In this document: positions 20,629-31,875 of the stretch, one piece after another
How positions within the stretch are numbered: the first letter of the stretch is position 1
Layout of the letters: every line of letters begins with the position of its first letter
NCBI RefSeq assembly: GCF_000835495.1
Contig: NW_015622541.1
Span: 7,750,001 to 7,814,000 of the forward strand
Reading direction: 5' to 3'
Origin: Cladophialophora immunda
Taxonomy: Eukaryota > Ascomycota > Eurotiomycetes > Chaetothyriales > Herpotrichiellaceae
Length of the DNA stretch: 64,000 bases
Position numbers and translations under genes: made by a program
Notes under the pieces: generated by a model
What the model was told of the DNA's origin: nothing
The model's input: only the letters and a program-made list of their open reading frames with translations
Databases searched by the model: none

Positions 20629-20912
20629 GCGGCGACTGGCCCAGTTTGAACGACTCTCTGGTGGCAGTGGTGGAAAGGAATTGTCTATGTTTTGGCGCGG
20701 ACACTCTACTCGGTTGACAGAGAGGGGCGGCTTCTGGCGTGCAAGCCTTTGGGTGCCACATTTCTTTGCTCTCATGAATATGATATCCCCTTTTCGATTG
20801 CCTCCACCCAATCTGCTTCCTTCCACAGCTTCTTTTGCCTGACCGATCACTATTCAGTAACCGACAGGAAATTTCAAGCACTGCCCCTGCGGCATTCCCC
20901 GTGCCAATGGCT

Positions 20913-21266
20913 TCATCCGTCAGCAGCTCTCTCGTCCGTATCTCCGTCTGAAAGGCGTGGCGTTGTTATTCTGGCTGCCTGCGACGAGTAGAGTGCTGAT
21001 TGTAATGCAACCATGAACAGGGTGAAGAGGCGACACAGGCCGTCTTGAGCATGAGCGTCTAGATGAGGTCGGACTGAGGTGTCGAAGATCGAGTCGTGGG
21101 TGGCAGTTGGATACAGGAAACTGAGGAACCCGTTGATAACGTGGAGGACTAGCACCGGATTGCAGAAGATCATGGTGTACAACAACGAAGGATTCTGTTG
21201 GAGTATTCTCCAAGCTGATCGAGTGTCTCGGAAGGAGGGCGGCCCTTTGGCAGACGCGCCATTCAT
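20913..21266 (-). CDS. Candidate small membrane protein, unrecognised
   Basis: Uninterrupted 117-codon frame from a true ATG at 21266, with C/G-rich third positions typical of this genome. Two hydrophobic stretches (LLYTMIFCNPVLVLHVINGF and LCRLFTLFMVALQSALYSS) separated by a short loop containing HDSIFDTSVRPHLDAHAQDG would make a two-helix membrane protein. No family is recognised, and upstream exons (21270-21560) may exist. It is convergent with the OM14-like gene. Confidence 0.3.
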   Translation of the reverse strand: MNGASAKGPPSFRDTRSAWRILQQNPSLLYTMIFCNPVLVLHVINGFLSFLYPTATHDSIFDTSVRPHLDAHAQDGLCRLFTLFMVALQSALYSSQAARITTPRLSDGDTDERAADG

Positions 21267-21269
21267 TGC

Positions 21270-22039
21270 TGCGACCAGATGAGCAGTCGTGTGTTATCGT
21301 GGAGGGGGTTGCGAAGAAGGATATCGGCCGCTGTTCTGGTAAAATGCTGGCTGGGGGCGCGGTAGGGAGGCTTGCTGAGTGGAACAAGACGATTCTTTGC
21401 AGGCTTCACAATATGGAATTGATAACAGTGGGTTATGCTAGTAATCGGCATAGGTGGATGGGAAAATGGAACAAGGTCAGTCAAAGAAACTGTCTTGTCA
21501 CTTGCGACTGTTGACGGGCACGACTTCCTCACCACAGGGCGATTCACTTTCAGGTGACACTGGAACACGTTTGGGCAGTCGCGGTGCCGCAGGCATGTCT
21601 TGATGTCTATTGTGGCTCACGAGCATACGCAGGATTTCAAGGAGACTGGAGTGACAATGACAAGGGACTCAGTAGAAAGTACATATGCGTCAAAATTGGT
21701 TGATCATGTCCATCATATCCACCTACGTATGCCAGGATAGTGTTGAACATCTTCATTCTCACTGGGGGAAGGGTTCTCATGGTAAATCAATTCGCGTTGT
21801 CCTGTGTTGTAGATGTGCATAGAACGAATCATGTGTGGCGCCGCGGATTTTCCAGCGTCTGATCCCCTTTTGGGGTTACAACTCAACGGCCGTGGGCGCT
21901 GGGAGGACAGTCTGTACTTTTGTCAATTCCCCTCAACGCCATGAAATATCGGCGTTCACGGTCGGGATTGAACTCTTAAGGACCTTGCCTCAAGCTCATA
22001 CGTCTCCTCCACCATACCCAACCCCGAAGTGTTTCCAAG
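21270..22039. other. Intergenic upstream of bos1
   Basis: No supported gene. It contains the promoter and leader of the Bos1 gene; C/T-rich stretches occur near 21995-22025 before the ATG. Confidence 0.4.
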
Positions 22040-22826
22040 ATGGTGAGTCGACCTTCCTTCAGGTGCGCGGTCCAGCCATCCCGCTCACATGCTACAGAAC
22101 GTACTCTTCAACCAAGCCCTGAAACAATCCACGGCTATCCGAAAAGATCTAGAAGCTTTCGCACAAGCACCTGCTACTGCATCTCCTGCTCTACAAGGAC
22201 AAATATCCACCACCCTCACTAGTCTTTCCCGAACGTTAGAAGACTACCAAAATCTCTCGCGAAACGAGCTGAACGAGGAGAAGAAAGAGAAGGCCTTAGA
22301 GAGACTGAAGAACTTTCGCGCTGATCTAGCATCCTACCGCACGCAATTTGATCAGTTAAAAAGAGAGCGTGAGGCAGCCGTCGCTGCGAACAACAGGAAT
22401 GAACTACTAGGCCGACGGCCGCACCACGCTGCGACTCCAGAGAACCCATATGCCCATGCCTCGAGTCAGAGTGCATTCGCCCCTGCCCATCGGAACACAC
22501 AAGACGGGTTGTCCTTCGGCGGTGGCTCCAGCAATTATACCCGGGAGGAACACGCACTGCGAGAACAGAGCTTCTTCGATACTGCCAACGCCCAACTCGA
22601 TGAGTTTCTAGATCGAGGCCGAGCAGTGCTAGGTGATTTGGGACATCAGCGAGACATTCTCAAGGGTACCCAGAGGAAGCTCTATAGTGTTGCCAACACA
22701 CTCGGTGTCAGCGGTGACACCATCCGGATGGTCGAACGAAGAGCTATGCAAGACAAATGGATCTTCTGGGGAGGTGTTGTGGTTTTCTTCTCCTTCTGCT
22801 TCTTGGTCATCTACCTGTTGAGATGA
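22040..22826 (+). CDS. bos1: ER-Golgi Qb-SNARE Bos1 (membrin family)
   Basis: SNARE acting in vesicle fusion between ER and Golgi. Model: join(22040..22042, 22098..22826), 243 residues, usual length for Bos1. The first coding exon is just the ATG; a 55-nt intron (GTGAGT donor, CTACAG acceptor) follows, giving MNVLFNQALKQSTAIRKDLE, the characteristic start. The N-terminal helical part is followed by a linker with PENPYAH, and by the SNARE helix from about residue 155 (EQSFFDTANAQLDEFLDRGR, then ILKGTQRKLYSVANTLGVS). A C-terminal anchor closes the protein (WIFWGGVVVFFSFCFLVIYL). The ATG inside the intron acceptor region (22089) would give MLQNVLF..., which matches the family less well. Confidence 0.9.
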
Positions 22827-23692
22827 GCGATGCCTCGTGGCCACACTTTATGCGAGCTCGATCCCGTCGGCAAAAAGCCCACAAGGTCATCCTGCTATCA
22901 GCGGCGGCGTTTCGGTCCATGTTGATGCGATGGACGGTGAATGTGGGCCACGATCAGCAAAACCCGGCATCAAAATCTCAAAGCTGAGGGTCCTTCACGA
23001 ACACATGATAAAGGGCAGGGTTCATCATGCGACCTGCCTCAAAGGCTACCCGAGACTTCGAGCCGGAAGGGGTGGCGTGAAGATGCCGACGCCTCGTCTG
23101 TTCGAGTCGGATTTGACAAGGAGGTTGTGAACGATTCAGCAATTCTCCATACCGCGCGTGGCTTGATCCCTAGGGCCGACGGCAACCAAACGGCTGACTC
23201 TTCCGCCCGGCGAATGTACCTTCTCGAGACTGTGTCATGCTTTGTTGACACGGTTCCCGCCCAGACTTATCCGATATCAAATGTGTGTCAGAATCGCCGA
23301 GTCAGGGACCCATCCAGATAACGCCCCCCAGTGTGTGGGATCTGGACTTTGCAACTATCTGCAGGGGCCAGACCAGGGAGCCTGAACGCGGATTCGCGGC
23401 CGCTGGCAAACCCTTCCCCGCATTCTCGCAGCATCATTCGTTTCCATCCACTCCTAAACCCCAGTATGGCGCGCATCAATTACCTCGGAACAATTCGACG
23501 GTCGTGTCGCAGGCACTAGATCAGGTATTGCCTGGAGGTTTTTTTTGGTTGCTCCCGCGGCTCTCTTAAATTGCTATCTTGCTCCCTTGGATAGAAGCTT
23601 TCTCTTTCTACATCGATCGCGTTAGAGTGCCCTTCCAGAAACCAACTCGTCTTCGGTGAATTTTCTTTGAAAAGACCATCAAAACCGGCACA
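22827..23692. other. Intergenic, no supported gene
   Basis: Between Bos1 and the flavin monooxygenase, both plus. Short frames only. The last 150 bp are the monooxygenase leader. Confidence 0.45.
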
Positions 23693-25516
23693 ATGGGAGG
23701 TGATATGCCATGGCCGCAGGTGCCCGTGGGCAACAAGGACCATACTGAAGCAGCCGTGGTCATCATCGGAGCTGGCATTTCCGGCATGTGCACCGCAATC
23801 GACCTGATCAAAAGGAATAACTGCAGAAACTTCGTCATCCTCGAGAAAAGCGGTGGGCTCGGTGGCACATGGCGAGACAACAAGTATCCAGGATGCTGTT
23901 GTGATGGTAAGACCATTCCTCCGTCTGAGGGTAACGAAACTCTAACGCTTTTCGCAGTCTGGTCGCATCTATACAGCTACTCCTTTGAACAGAACCCAGA
24001 TTGGACCAGGGAGTATCCCGGCCAAGAGGAAATCTTGCAGTATCTCATGGGTGTCGCACAAAAGTACGAGTTATACCGTTATGTTCGCTTCAACACCGCC
24101 GTCGATTCAGCCAAGTGGGACGATTCAGAAAAAAAGTGGAAGACGACCGTGTCTGTGCAGGGGGCTAAAGATGCTGAGTTTGGGAGCACATATACCATCA
24201 CCTCTGACTTTCTAGTTTCTGCAGTGGGGCAGCTGAATGTGCCGCGGATGCCAGATATCCCAGGCGTTGACGAATTCCGGGGTAAAATCATGCACAGCGC
24301 TCGCTGGGACTGGAGCTACAATCTGCGAGGGAAGAAAGTTGCCATTATTGGTAACGGTGCCACGGCTGCACAAATCATCCCAGAGATTGCCAAAGAGGTT
24401 GGCCATCTTACCATCCATCAGAGAACACCAAACTGGGTCATTCCTCGTCTTGATTCGGCCATTCCACCCTGGAAGAGGAGTGTGTACAAATATCTTCCCT
24501 TTGTCCGGTGGCGAAAGCGAGCCGACATGATGGATTTCCGGGAAGGCTTCCATGCAGCTGTCTTTGACAACGCATCGACGACCGCACAGTTTCTGGAGGC
24601 GCAAAGCAAAGATCATCTGCATGCCCAACTTCCAAATCGACCCGACTTGTGGGAGAAGCTCCAGCCCAATTATTCGATTGGTTGCAAGCGCGTCATCATC
24701 AGCGATGATTACTTCCCAGTCTTCCTCCGTGACAACGTACGTCTGGAGACGGGCAAAATTGACAGGATCACCGCCAACGGCATCGTCACCGACGGGCAAG
24801 AGGAGGACTACGATCTCATCGTGCTCGCCACAGGCTTCCGCACCGTTGAGTTTATGCATCCCATTGACATCACGGGCAACGCTGGGCGAACGCTGAGCGA
24901 TATTTGGAAGGAGGGTGGTCAAGCTCTGTACGGTGTGACTGTCGAGAGTCTTCCCAACTTCGGCATGCTGTACGGGCCAAACACGAACCTGGGACACAAC
25001 AGCATCATCCTCATGATCGAGACGCAGAGCAAATACATCAATGCCATGATCAAGGAAGTCATTGATGCCCGGAAGAACGGTGGCAGCTTAGTGATCCAGC
25101 CTAACCCGGCCAAGGTCAAAGAGTACAACGATGAAATCCAGTCGGAACTGGAGAAGAGTAGCTTCGCAGACCCCAACTGCAACAGCTGGTACAAGGTCAA
25201 GGAAAGTGGTAAGATTACCAACAACTGGAGTCGCACCGTCATCGACTATCAAAAGGTGAGATACTGTCCCAAGTGGTCCGAGCCCCTGTTCCGATCGCTA
25301 ACTTCTCGACAGCTTCTCAGCAATGTCGACTGGTCGGATTATGAACTCTCTGGAAGTAGTGCAGATAAAGTGGCCAAGCAAAGGCCGACGCATATCGGGC
25401 GAGTCGTCGAAGAGTCGCAGATCAGCTACCAAACCATGGGATTGACGGCGCTGAGCTTAGCAGCGGTCGGCGTAGGCGTTGCTCTCCGTCACACGGGCAG
25501 GCTTCGGTTAAGATGA
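23693..25516 (+). CDS. FAD-dependent Baeyer-Villiger-type monooxygenase
   Basis: NADPH- and FAD-dependent oxygenase that inserts an oxygen next to a carbonyl or oxidises a heteroatom; common in fungal secondary metabolism and ketone catabolism. Model: join(23693..23906, 23958..25255, 25313..25516), 571 residues. Domains: FAD Rossmann motif VVIIGAGISGMCTA (from about residue 22); GGLGGTWRDNKYPGCCCD joined over intron 1 to VWSHLYSYSFEQ; the Baeyer-Villiger fingerprint FRGKIMHSARWDWS (about 177-190); NADPH Rossmann VAIIGNGATAAQ; then IVLATGFRT. An 8-residue basic end follows a hydrophobic C-terminal segment (LTALSLAAVGVGVALRHTG), suggesting a tail anchor. No other biosynthetic genes adjoin, so substrate cannot be inferred. 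Confidence 0.92.
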   Translation: MGGDMPWPQVPVGNKDHTEAAVVIIGAGISGMCTAIDLIKRNNCRNFVILEKSGGLGGTWRDNKYPGCCCDGKTIPPSEGNETLTLFAVWSHLYSYSFEQNPDWTREYPGQEEILQYLMGVAQKYELYRYVRFNTAVDSAKWDDSEKKWKTTVSVQGAKDAEFGSTYTITSDFLVSAVGQLNVPRMPDIPGVDEFRGKIMHSARWDWSYNLRGKKVAIIGNGATAAQIIPEIAKEVGHLTIHQRTPNWVIPRLDSAIPPWKRSVYKYLPFVRWRKRADMMDFREGFHAAVFDNASTTAQFLEAQSKDHLHAQLPNRPDLWEKLQPNYSIGCKRVIISDDYFPVFLRDNVRLETGKIDRITANGIVTDGQEEDYDLIVLATGFRTVEFMHPIDITGNAGRTLSDIWKEGGQALYGVTVESLPNFGMLYGPNTNLGHNSIILMIETQSKYINAMIKEVIDARKNGGSLVIQPNPAKVKEYNDEIQSELEKSSFADPNCNSWYKVKESGKITNNWSRTVIDYQKVRYCPKWSEPLFRSLTSRQLLSNVDWSDYELSGSSADKVAKQRPTHIGRVVEESQISYQTMGLTALSLAAVGVGVALRHTGRLRLR

Positions 25517-26307
25517 TGGAACTCATACAGCTACACCTGGGCTGGGGGAGGCATGGAGTTTGGGGGACTCCCGGAGACAATTGTACAGAGTGGCCTGGTT
25601 TCGACAATGTTCTGGTGCAATATGATCAGTTCGCACTCCCTTTTTTCCCCTGGCCCTGGTCTTTTGTGCGGCCTTCTGAGGGAAAAACTAAGCGTGGGGC
25701 AAGATACCTAGGTAGTGATTGGCAAACCGAAATTTCGACATTCAGCGTGGGATGGGTCTCTTCATCGATCTCAGGAGAATCCGGGTTTGCTTGTGCCTTG
25801 CCCTTGCCCTTTCCAGTCAAGCCATGTGGTGCCTAGCTAGGGGGAACACTGGGCCACGTCCTATAGGCGAGCCCCCCAACCAGCCAGCTGCTAGGGCACT
25901 TTGGTGTGGCCTCTTAGGGACCGCCGGGGCCACCTTAGCCGGGGCCATTAGGGCCATTTGCTGGGCCTCTCCTACTGGCTGCATGCCACTGCTTGGGGGC
26001 GCTCCGGAGCAACTCTCTCCTCTTGTCTCTTTCTCAGTTCTCCCACGAACTGTCCTGCGTTGATTTTCTGGCACCTATAACAATCGACATCTACAAGTCG
26101 CCAATATCTCATCCTGTAAAATCATCACGCATATCCCGCGATATTTCTCGTCCGTCGTTCGACCCCGTCCCCGCGCCTGGCAGATCAGCCTGTTCTCCCA
26201 CGAACTCACGCGCCCATATACCGCATTTCACTCTCGACTCCCCCCAAAAAGCTACTTTCGACGGACCCTGTCCACGTTACGACTTCCATTCCTCCATTCC
26301 CTCGAAA
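25517..26307. promoter_or_regulatory. Upstream region of the GYF-domain gene
   Basis: No coding exon. A GC-rich block near 25840-25960 contains repeated CTAGGG/TTAGGG- and GGGGCCA-like strings, and pyrimidine-rich sequence leads to the ATG at 26308. Confidence 0.35.
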
Positions 26308-29300
26308 ATGCCTTCTCCATTCGGGTCTACCTTTGCCTCTGCTGCTGCTAGCACGAATGGTGACAATTCTGGGAATAGAAGGGACACGGCGGGCTCAAAT
26401 GACTGGTAGGCCAACCGCCTCGAGGATTTCAACATTGCGCACCACAAATTTGTCTCGAGTTGTTGCACCCTCAATGCCAAAACCTTTCTCTCTCTCGCAA
26501 TCCATCCTGTCTTGTCTACTTTTGTACGCATTTGGCCATTTTCATTGACATTTTCGTCCTTTGCAGGTCCAGAAGCCGTGTCAACGGCGCCCCGCAAACC
26601 TTTCGCAGAGTCTCTCAAGCAACCGCACATTCACAGACACAATCACAGACTCGAGAAAACGCGAGTGTAGCATCGTCCACTGCGAACAACGGCGGTGTGT
26701 ACATTCCTCCACACCTCAACTCCGCCATCCCTACCATGCCTCGAAACGCTCCTCTTGGCGACACCCGCTACTCCAAGGATCAACTTCTCAACATATTCCA
26801 AAATCTCAAAGAATCATCGGCTTTGGACCGGAACCTTGAAGATATCTTTTTGGGGACGTGGAATCCTTTGGACGGTCAAAACGGGGCAGGCGGTCACGGT
26901 GCCGGCGGTGATGGAAAAGACCAGACCCCGGGGCCAGAGGTCTGTTGGAGCTACAACATAAATCCAGAGCCGTTTGGTTTAAGGGGCATGACAGAGGAGG
27001 AGAAATCGGTGAGCAAGACCCAATATTCGCGCGAGATCTCTGGGCGTGGCTGATCTGAGATGGCAGCTCTTTTCCGGTTCGGTCAACTCGCCAATCAAAC
27101 CGCAGCAAAATACCACCAAAGACAGCACTGGAGTGGGTGTAATTGGCGGGCGCAAGGCTTCTCTATCAAACTACAGCAGCACGACTGGAACTTCCAGACC
27201 AGGAACGCGTCGTCGGGAGACGAGTGAATCTTTCATGAGTAATGGGCCGATGTCACCTGTAGAAACGAAGACCTTTTTCCGGACCGAATCGAACACTGCG
27301 ACCCCTCCGCCTGCTTTGCTACGACGTCGAACGGATTACAAGGAGGAAGAAGCCACGCCCACTACAAAAGAAGACCCCGAGCCGGACGAAACCCCAGAGT
27401 CCCAACCTTCGTTTCCGGGACTGCGCCGAGCAGGCACTGGACCTCTAAGCGCAGGCTTAAATCCTCCATCCGCATCACCCTGGTCAGCTGGAGGGCAAGG
27501 GTCGGCATTTGGATCTATGGGTACATTTGGCAGCTTTGCGATAGGTGCGGCAAGCACGCCAACCGAATCCGCCGACAAACGACCTGGCTTTGGTAGCGCG
27601 CGCAGTGCGAGTCGCTTCAAGGATCTTTTGTCCAAGTCGAGTTCGGAAGATGTCTCACAACCTGGCAAAGACAAGGGTCTTTTTGGAGCGCTTGAGAAGC
27701 TGCCGGAAGAAGATGTGGACGCCAGCCAGGCGAGGTTGCGCGACGAGCTCAAGACGCGGCCTGGTCGTAGTGAGACCAACCCATATGAGGACGCACCAGT
27801 GCGGGCAGGCAGCGCAGCTTTAGGTGGCGCTCAGGAGGTCATACCAGCCAGCGTAGGCATCGAACAAATGGGCATGTCCGCGCTCGGTCCACATGCAGCG
27901 ATTGGCACCCGTGACTTCGGCCACGATGAAGGATACCAGCAGACACCCCACGGACGATACAACCTCCACGAACCCATGAGCCCAACGAACACCAACCCAT
28001 ATCAAAGTCCTCACGGCCGTGTTGATGATGATGAGCGTGACACAAATGACTCCGCCTCCCAGGCTTCAGGTCTCCCGCCCTTTGGCGGCGCTGCACGTCG
28101 AAACATGTATTCTAGTTCTGACGATCGAAGCCATTCAGCAAGCGGCCTCCGCAGTGCCAGTGGGTTTGGTGGCCTGTCGGGCTTTGGTGGGCTCGGCGGC
28201 AATCCCACTTGGTCTGGCGCTGGTATCGGATCGAGCAAACCTGCAATGGATCGAGGGATTTCGGCCGCATTTGGCGACCCAATATTCAGTCCTCTGTCCG
28301 AATTGCAGTCACCAGGTGGCCTCGGAGGCGGCTTCGGTGGATTTGGCTCTGGAGGACGGGCTGCTCGGCTGGGAGCCATGTTGCCTGCGGCGATGCAAGA
28401 ACAAATTCGAGGGGATAGCAGAAACGAGACTGCATCTTTTGACTCTCGGCCAGACAGTGCTCAGCAACATCCTATGCGCGACCCTTTCGACGGTACGAAC
28501 CGTCGACAAGACGAGTTTGGTCATCCGTCTAGTCTCTTCGAAGAGTCTCCTTCTATGAGGAGTGTCGAAGAACCTCTGAATTCCAACCAGCCTGCTCAGT
28601 TTGGACCTCCGAGCTCGGGACCTCCAACGACATCGGTTTCGATATCTGGATCAGCTTCGCAGACGGCGGCACCGAGAACGGGCGGCTCGGATAACTATCA
28701 AGCCGGCCATGGACTCAGCCAATCGAGCGGAAGTAATTCTTCGAGTCAGTTGCCAGCTGCGCAACAGCGACAAATGGTCATGCCAGACCGGATGCGCTGG
28801 ATCTACCGTGACCCTCAAGGAAATACTCAAGGACCATGGTCAGGGCTAGAGATGCACGACTGGTTCAAAGCCGGCTTCTTTACGGCCGAGCTACAGGTGA
28901 AGAAACTTGAGGACACCGAATTTGAGCCTCTTGCCCAACTAGTGAGACGCATAGGTAACTCTCGCGAGCCTTTCTTGGTGCCTCAAATTGGTGTTCCCCA
29001 CGGTCCTCCCACCGCTGGCCCAGGAAATAACTGGGCCAATCCGTCTATGGGAGGAGCTGCTGGTGGCACTGCCCAACCACCCTTTGCTAACAGCTTCCCA
29101 AGCTTTGGCACGACTTTGACCGCTGAGCAACAGAACGCTCTGGAAAGACGTAAGCAAGAAGAGCAGTACCTCATGGCAAGACAAAAGGAACATCTAGCGC
29201 AACAGCAGATGGCTATGAAGATGCAGATGCAAAATGGCATGCACTCCTTGCACCATCATTCGAGCGCCCACTCTCTGCAAAGCCAACCTAGCTTCGGAAG

Positions 29301-31149
29301 CATCACTTCGCCTACCGGTTATCAGCCCTCACCAATCCAGCCATTGATGCAACCTCCGCAGCAAAGTCTACCGTTCGCCCATCACGCTGGACCTCCTGCA
29401 GGACCAACCTTTGGCCGCGAAGATGATATCCACAACATGATGGACCGTCTGAGCTTCACTCAACGTGCAAATTTACCCTTTGCAGGCGCCCCTTTAGGTC
29501 CTCCACCGCCAGAGGCTGGCCCTTCATCCCAACAAGTCAACACCATGCTTCAAGATAGGGCTCGGCTGCAGCAACAACAACAGCAGCAAGCCGATATGCG
29601 CGGTCATCAGGACGCTTTTTTAGGCCCACAGGGCCGCAACGAGCGGCTGGACGAGTTCCACAGACTACGTGGACAAATAGACATACCAGCTGGTCGTCTC
29701 GGCCCTGAAGAGCCTCGACCTCAACCCATTGGTGCACCACGTCAAATTAGCGAGCCACCTACCACGTCGGCGCCACCAAAGGTTCCGGCCCCAATTGGAC
29801 ATGCTGCCGTTACTGCCAAGCCAGAGCCAGAGCCACTGTCTTTAGCCCAACAAGTGCAGATTGCAGCAGCTAGCCAACAGGCTGCTGCTGAAGAAAGTGC
29901 GTGGGCAAAGAAAGACACTCCCGTAGAACCTCCACCGGTCTCGATTTCACCCCTGCCCGCCCCTGCGGCCCAGCGCAATAGGCAACACGTTGCCGACGCC
30001 CTAGCCGCGGAGTCTAGATCAGCAACCCAAACACCTATCGAGACGCCTGTCGTCTCCGTTGCACCATGGGCCGAGCGCACCGCCGAACATGCCAAAGGTC
30101 CATCTTTGAAGGAAATTCAAGAAGCTGAAGCTAGACGTGCCGCGGAACAGGAAGAAATCGCTGCGGCGGCTCGACGTGCACAGGCGGAGCAGGAAAGATT
30201 GGCTCAAGTTCAGGTTCCCGCTCCCGCCCCCGGCCTTCCATCAACGTCAACCTGGGGCAGCTCTACGTCACCTGCGACCCCCGGGGCACAAACCGCTTCT
30301 GTCTGGGCGAAGCAACACCCTGTCAAAACAGGTACCGGAACGAATGCAGCTCCGAAGAAGACGCTGGCCCAGATCCAGAAAGAGGAAGAGTCTCGCAAAC
30401 AGCGGGCTGCCGCCGCGGCAGCAGCTGCAGCGAGCGCACAAAATGCTAGTAATTCAGTCACTGCTTCAGCCGGCAAGAGATACGCTGAACTTGCTGGCAA
30501 AGCTGCTCCGGCAAACCCCCCCGCGTCGGGCGGCGTCTGGACGACTGTGGGCTCGGGCGGTAAGGCCAAGGCCCCGCCTGCTGTCGTCGCAACGCCCCAG
30601 CCAGTCTCACGCACGGTGTCGGCGAGCAGCGCACCCAAGGCACGACCAACTCTCCAAACACCTCGCAACACCACCCTCACCAACCAGAGCAAAGCCAATG
30701 AAGAATTTACCAAGTGGATCAAGGGGTCACTCGGGAAGGGGCTGAACAGCGGTATCAACTGTAAGTGTCCATTTCCATATTATATGGGCTGTAGTCAGAC
30801 TAACGTGGCGGCAGTGGATAATTTCGTTCAAGACCTGCTGCAGCTCCCACCCGAAGTCGAAATCATATCAGATAGTGTCTATGCGAGTTCGCAGACCCTT
30901 GATGGACGTCGCTTTGCAGAGGAGTTTGTCCGCCGCCGGAAGCTCGCCGATAAGGGCGTCGTGGAACCTGCCACTGGAGTTCAGCCAATGATGGGGATCG
31001 GCGGAAGCGCAGACACCAAGGGGGCGGGCGGCGCGGGAGGTGGCTGGAGCGAGGTTGCAAAGAAAGGGCCGGCGAATGCCAGTGCCGCGAAGGAGGAGAG
31101 CAATGCGCAATTCAAGGTTGTTGCCACGAAGAAGAAGGGGAAGCGATGA
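26308..31149 (+). CDS. GYF-domain protein (Smy2/Mpd2-like)
   Basis: Large adaptor-type protein, 1522 residues: join(26308..26405, 26567..27008, 27067..30760, 30815..31149). GYF domains bind proline-rich ligands; yeast Smy2 and Syh1 are linked to mRNA surveillance and COPII traffic. Layout: N-terminal GGVYIPPHLNSAIP and RYSKDQLLNIFQNL motifs, a long Gly/Ser/Pro-rich stretch, then the GYF domain (MRWIYRDPQGNTQGPWSGLE with MHDWFKAGFF, around residues 755-825). Next are Gln/Met/His-rich segments, an Ala/Glu-rich coiled coil (EIQEAEARRAAEQEEIAAAA), and a conserved C-terminal block with EIISDSVYASSQTLDGRRFA and FVRRRKLADKG. The final intron (30761..30814) is confirmed because splicing gives GINLDNFVQDLLQ. 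The third exon is 3.7 kb, unusually long here. Confidence 0.92.
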
Positions 31150-31875
31150 AATGAGCAATGAGAATGGGAGGACGTGTGCGATGAGTAACCCGTTGAGGAG
31201 ATGAAGAGGGCAGAAACCGCCATGTGCTGTCGAGCTGAAGGTTCATTTGTCCAGAGGAGAGCAAGACATGCGAGTTTTGAAATGTGACAAATGCAATGAT
31301 ACGACGCCACTTGGCCAAGGGTTCTTCGAATTGATGCCATGCATGAGTAGACGCGGTCTCGTTTCTTGTTTATCATCCCCTTGAAGAGGTGATGGACACC
31401 GTTAGCACCGTTTCCCACGCAAGTCCAGCGTATCTGTTCCCAGAAGAGAGCCGTCACCGAGACTCGTGGGCTGCTTCTGGAGGACACACCCTTACAGGGC
31501 ATGCATGATGGAATTCACGATTCCCTGCGCAGTCAGTTGGAGTCCTGTCCTGAGGACTGATTCCACTTGTTCCGTTTCACCGAGTTGATATTCTTAATAA
31601 CATCATATGCTTCCGATTTGGGAAGCTTGCCCCCCTTTTGGGAACTCAGCCTTGTCCTCGTCCTCGTCTCCAACACTTTAGAGTTGTGGTCGTCCATGAC
31701 ACTCTACCACTCGGACCCTAGCAGCGAGTCGACTCCAAGAACAATAAAGTCCTGGCCTTGTCCTTGGTCGCCGAAGAGATTACGAATATCAAAGTTCTAT
31801 GGCCAACAACCATCATGTAAATGATAAAACATCCGTGGAATCTACCCATCTCTAATAAGATATGCTTCCTTTTCT
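31150..31875. other. Convergent intergenic region
   Basis: 3' flanks of the GYF gene (+) and the hydantoinase gene (-). No supported coding sequence. Confidence 0.5.
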
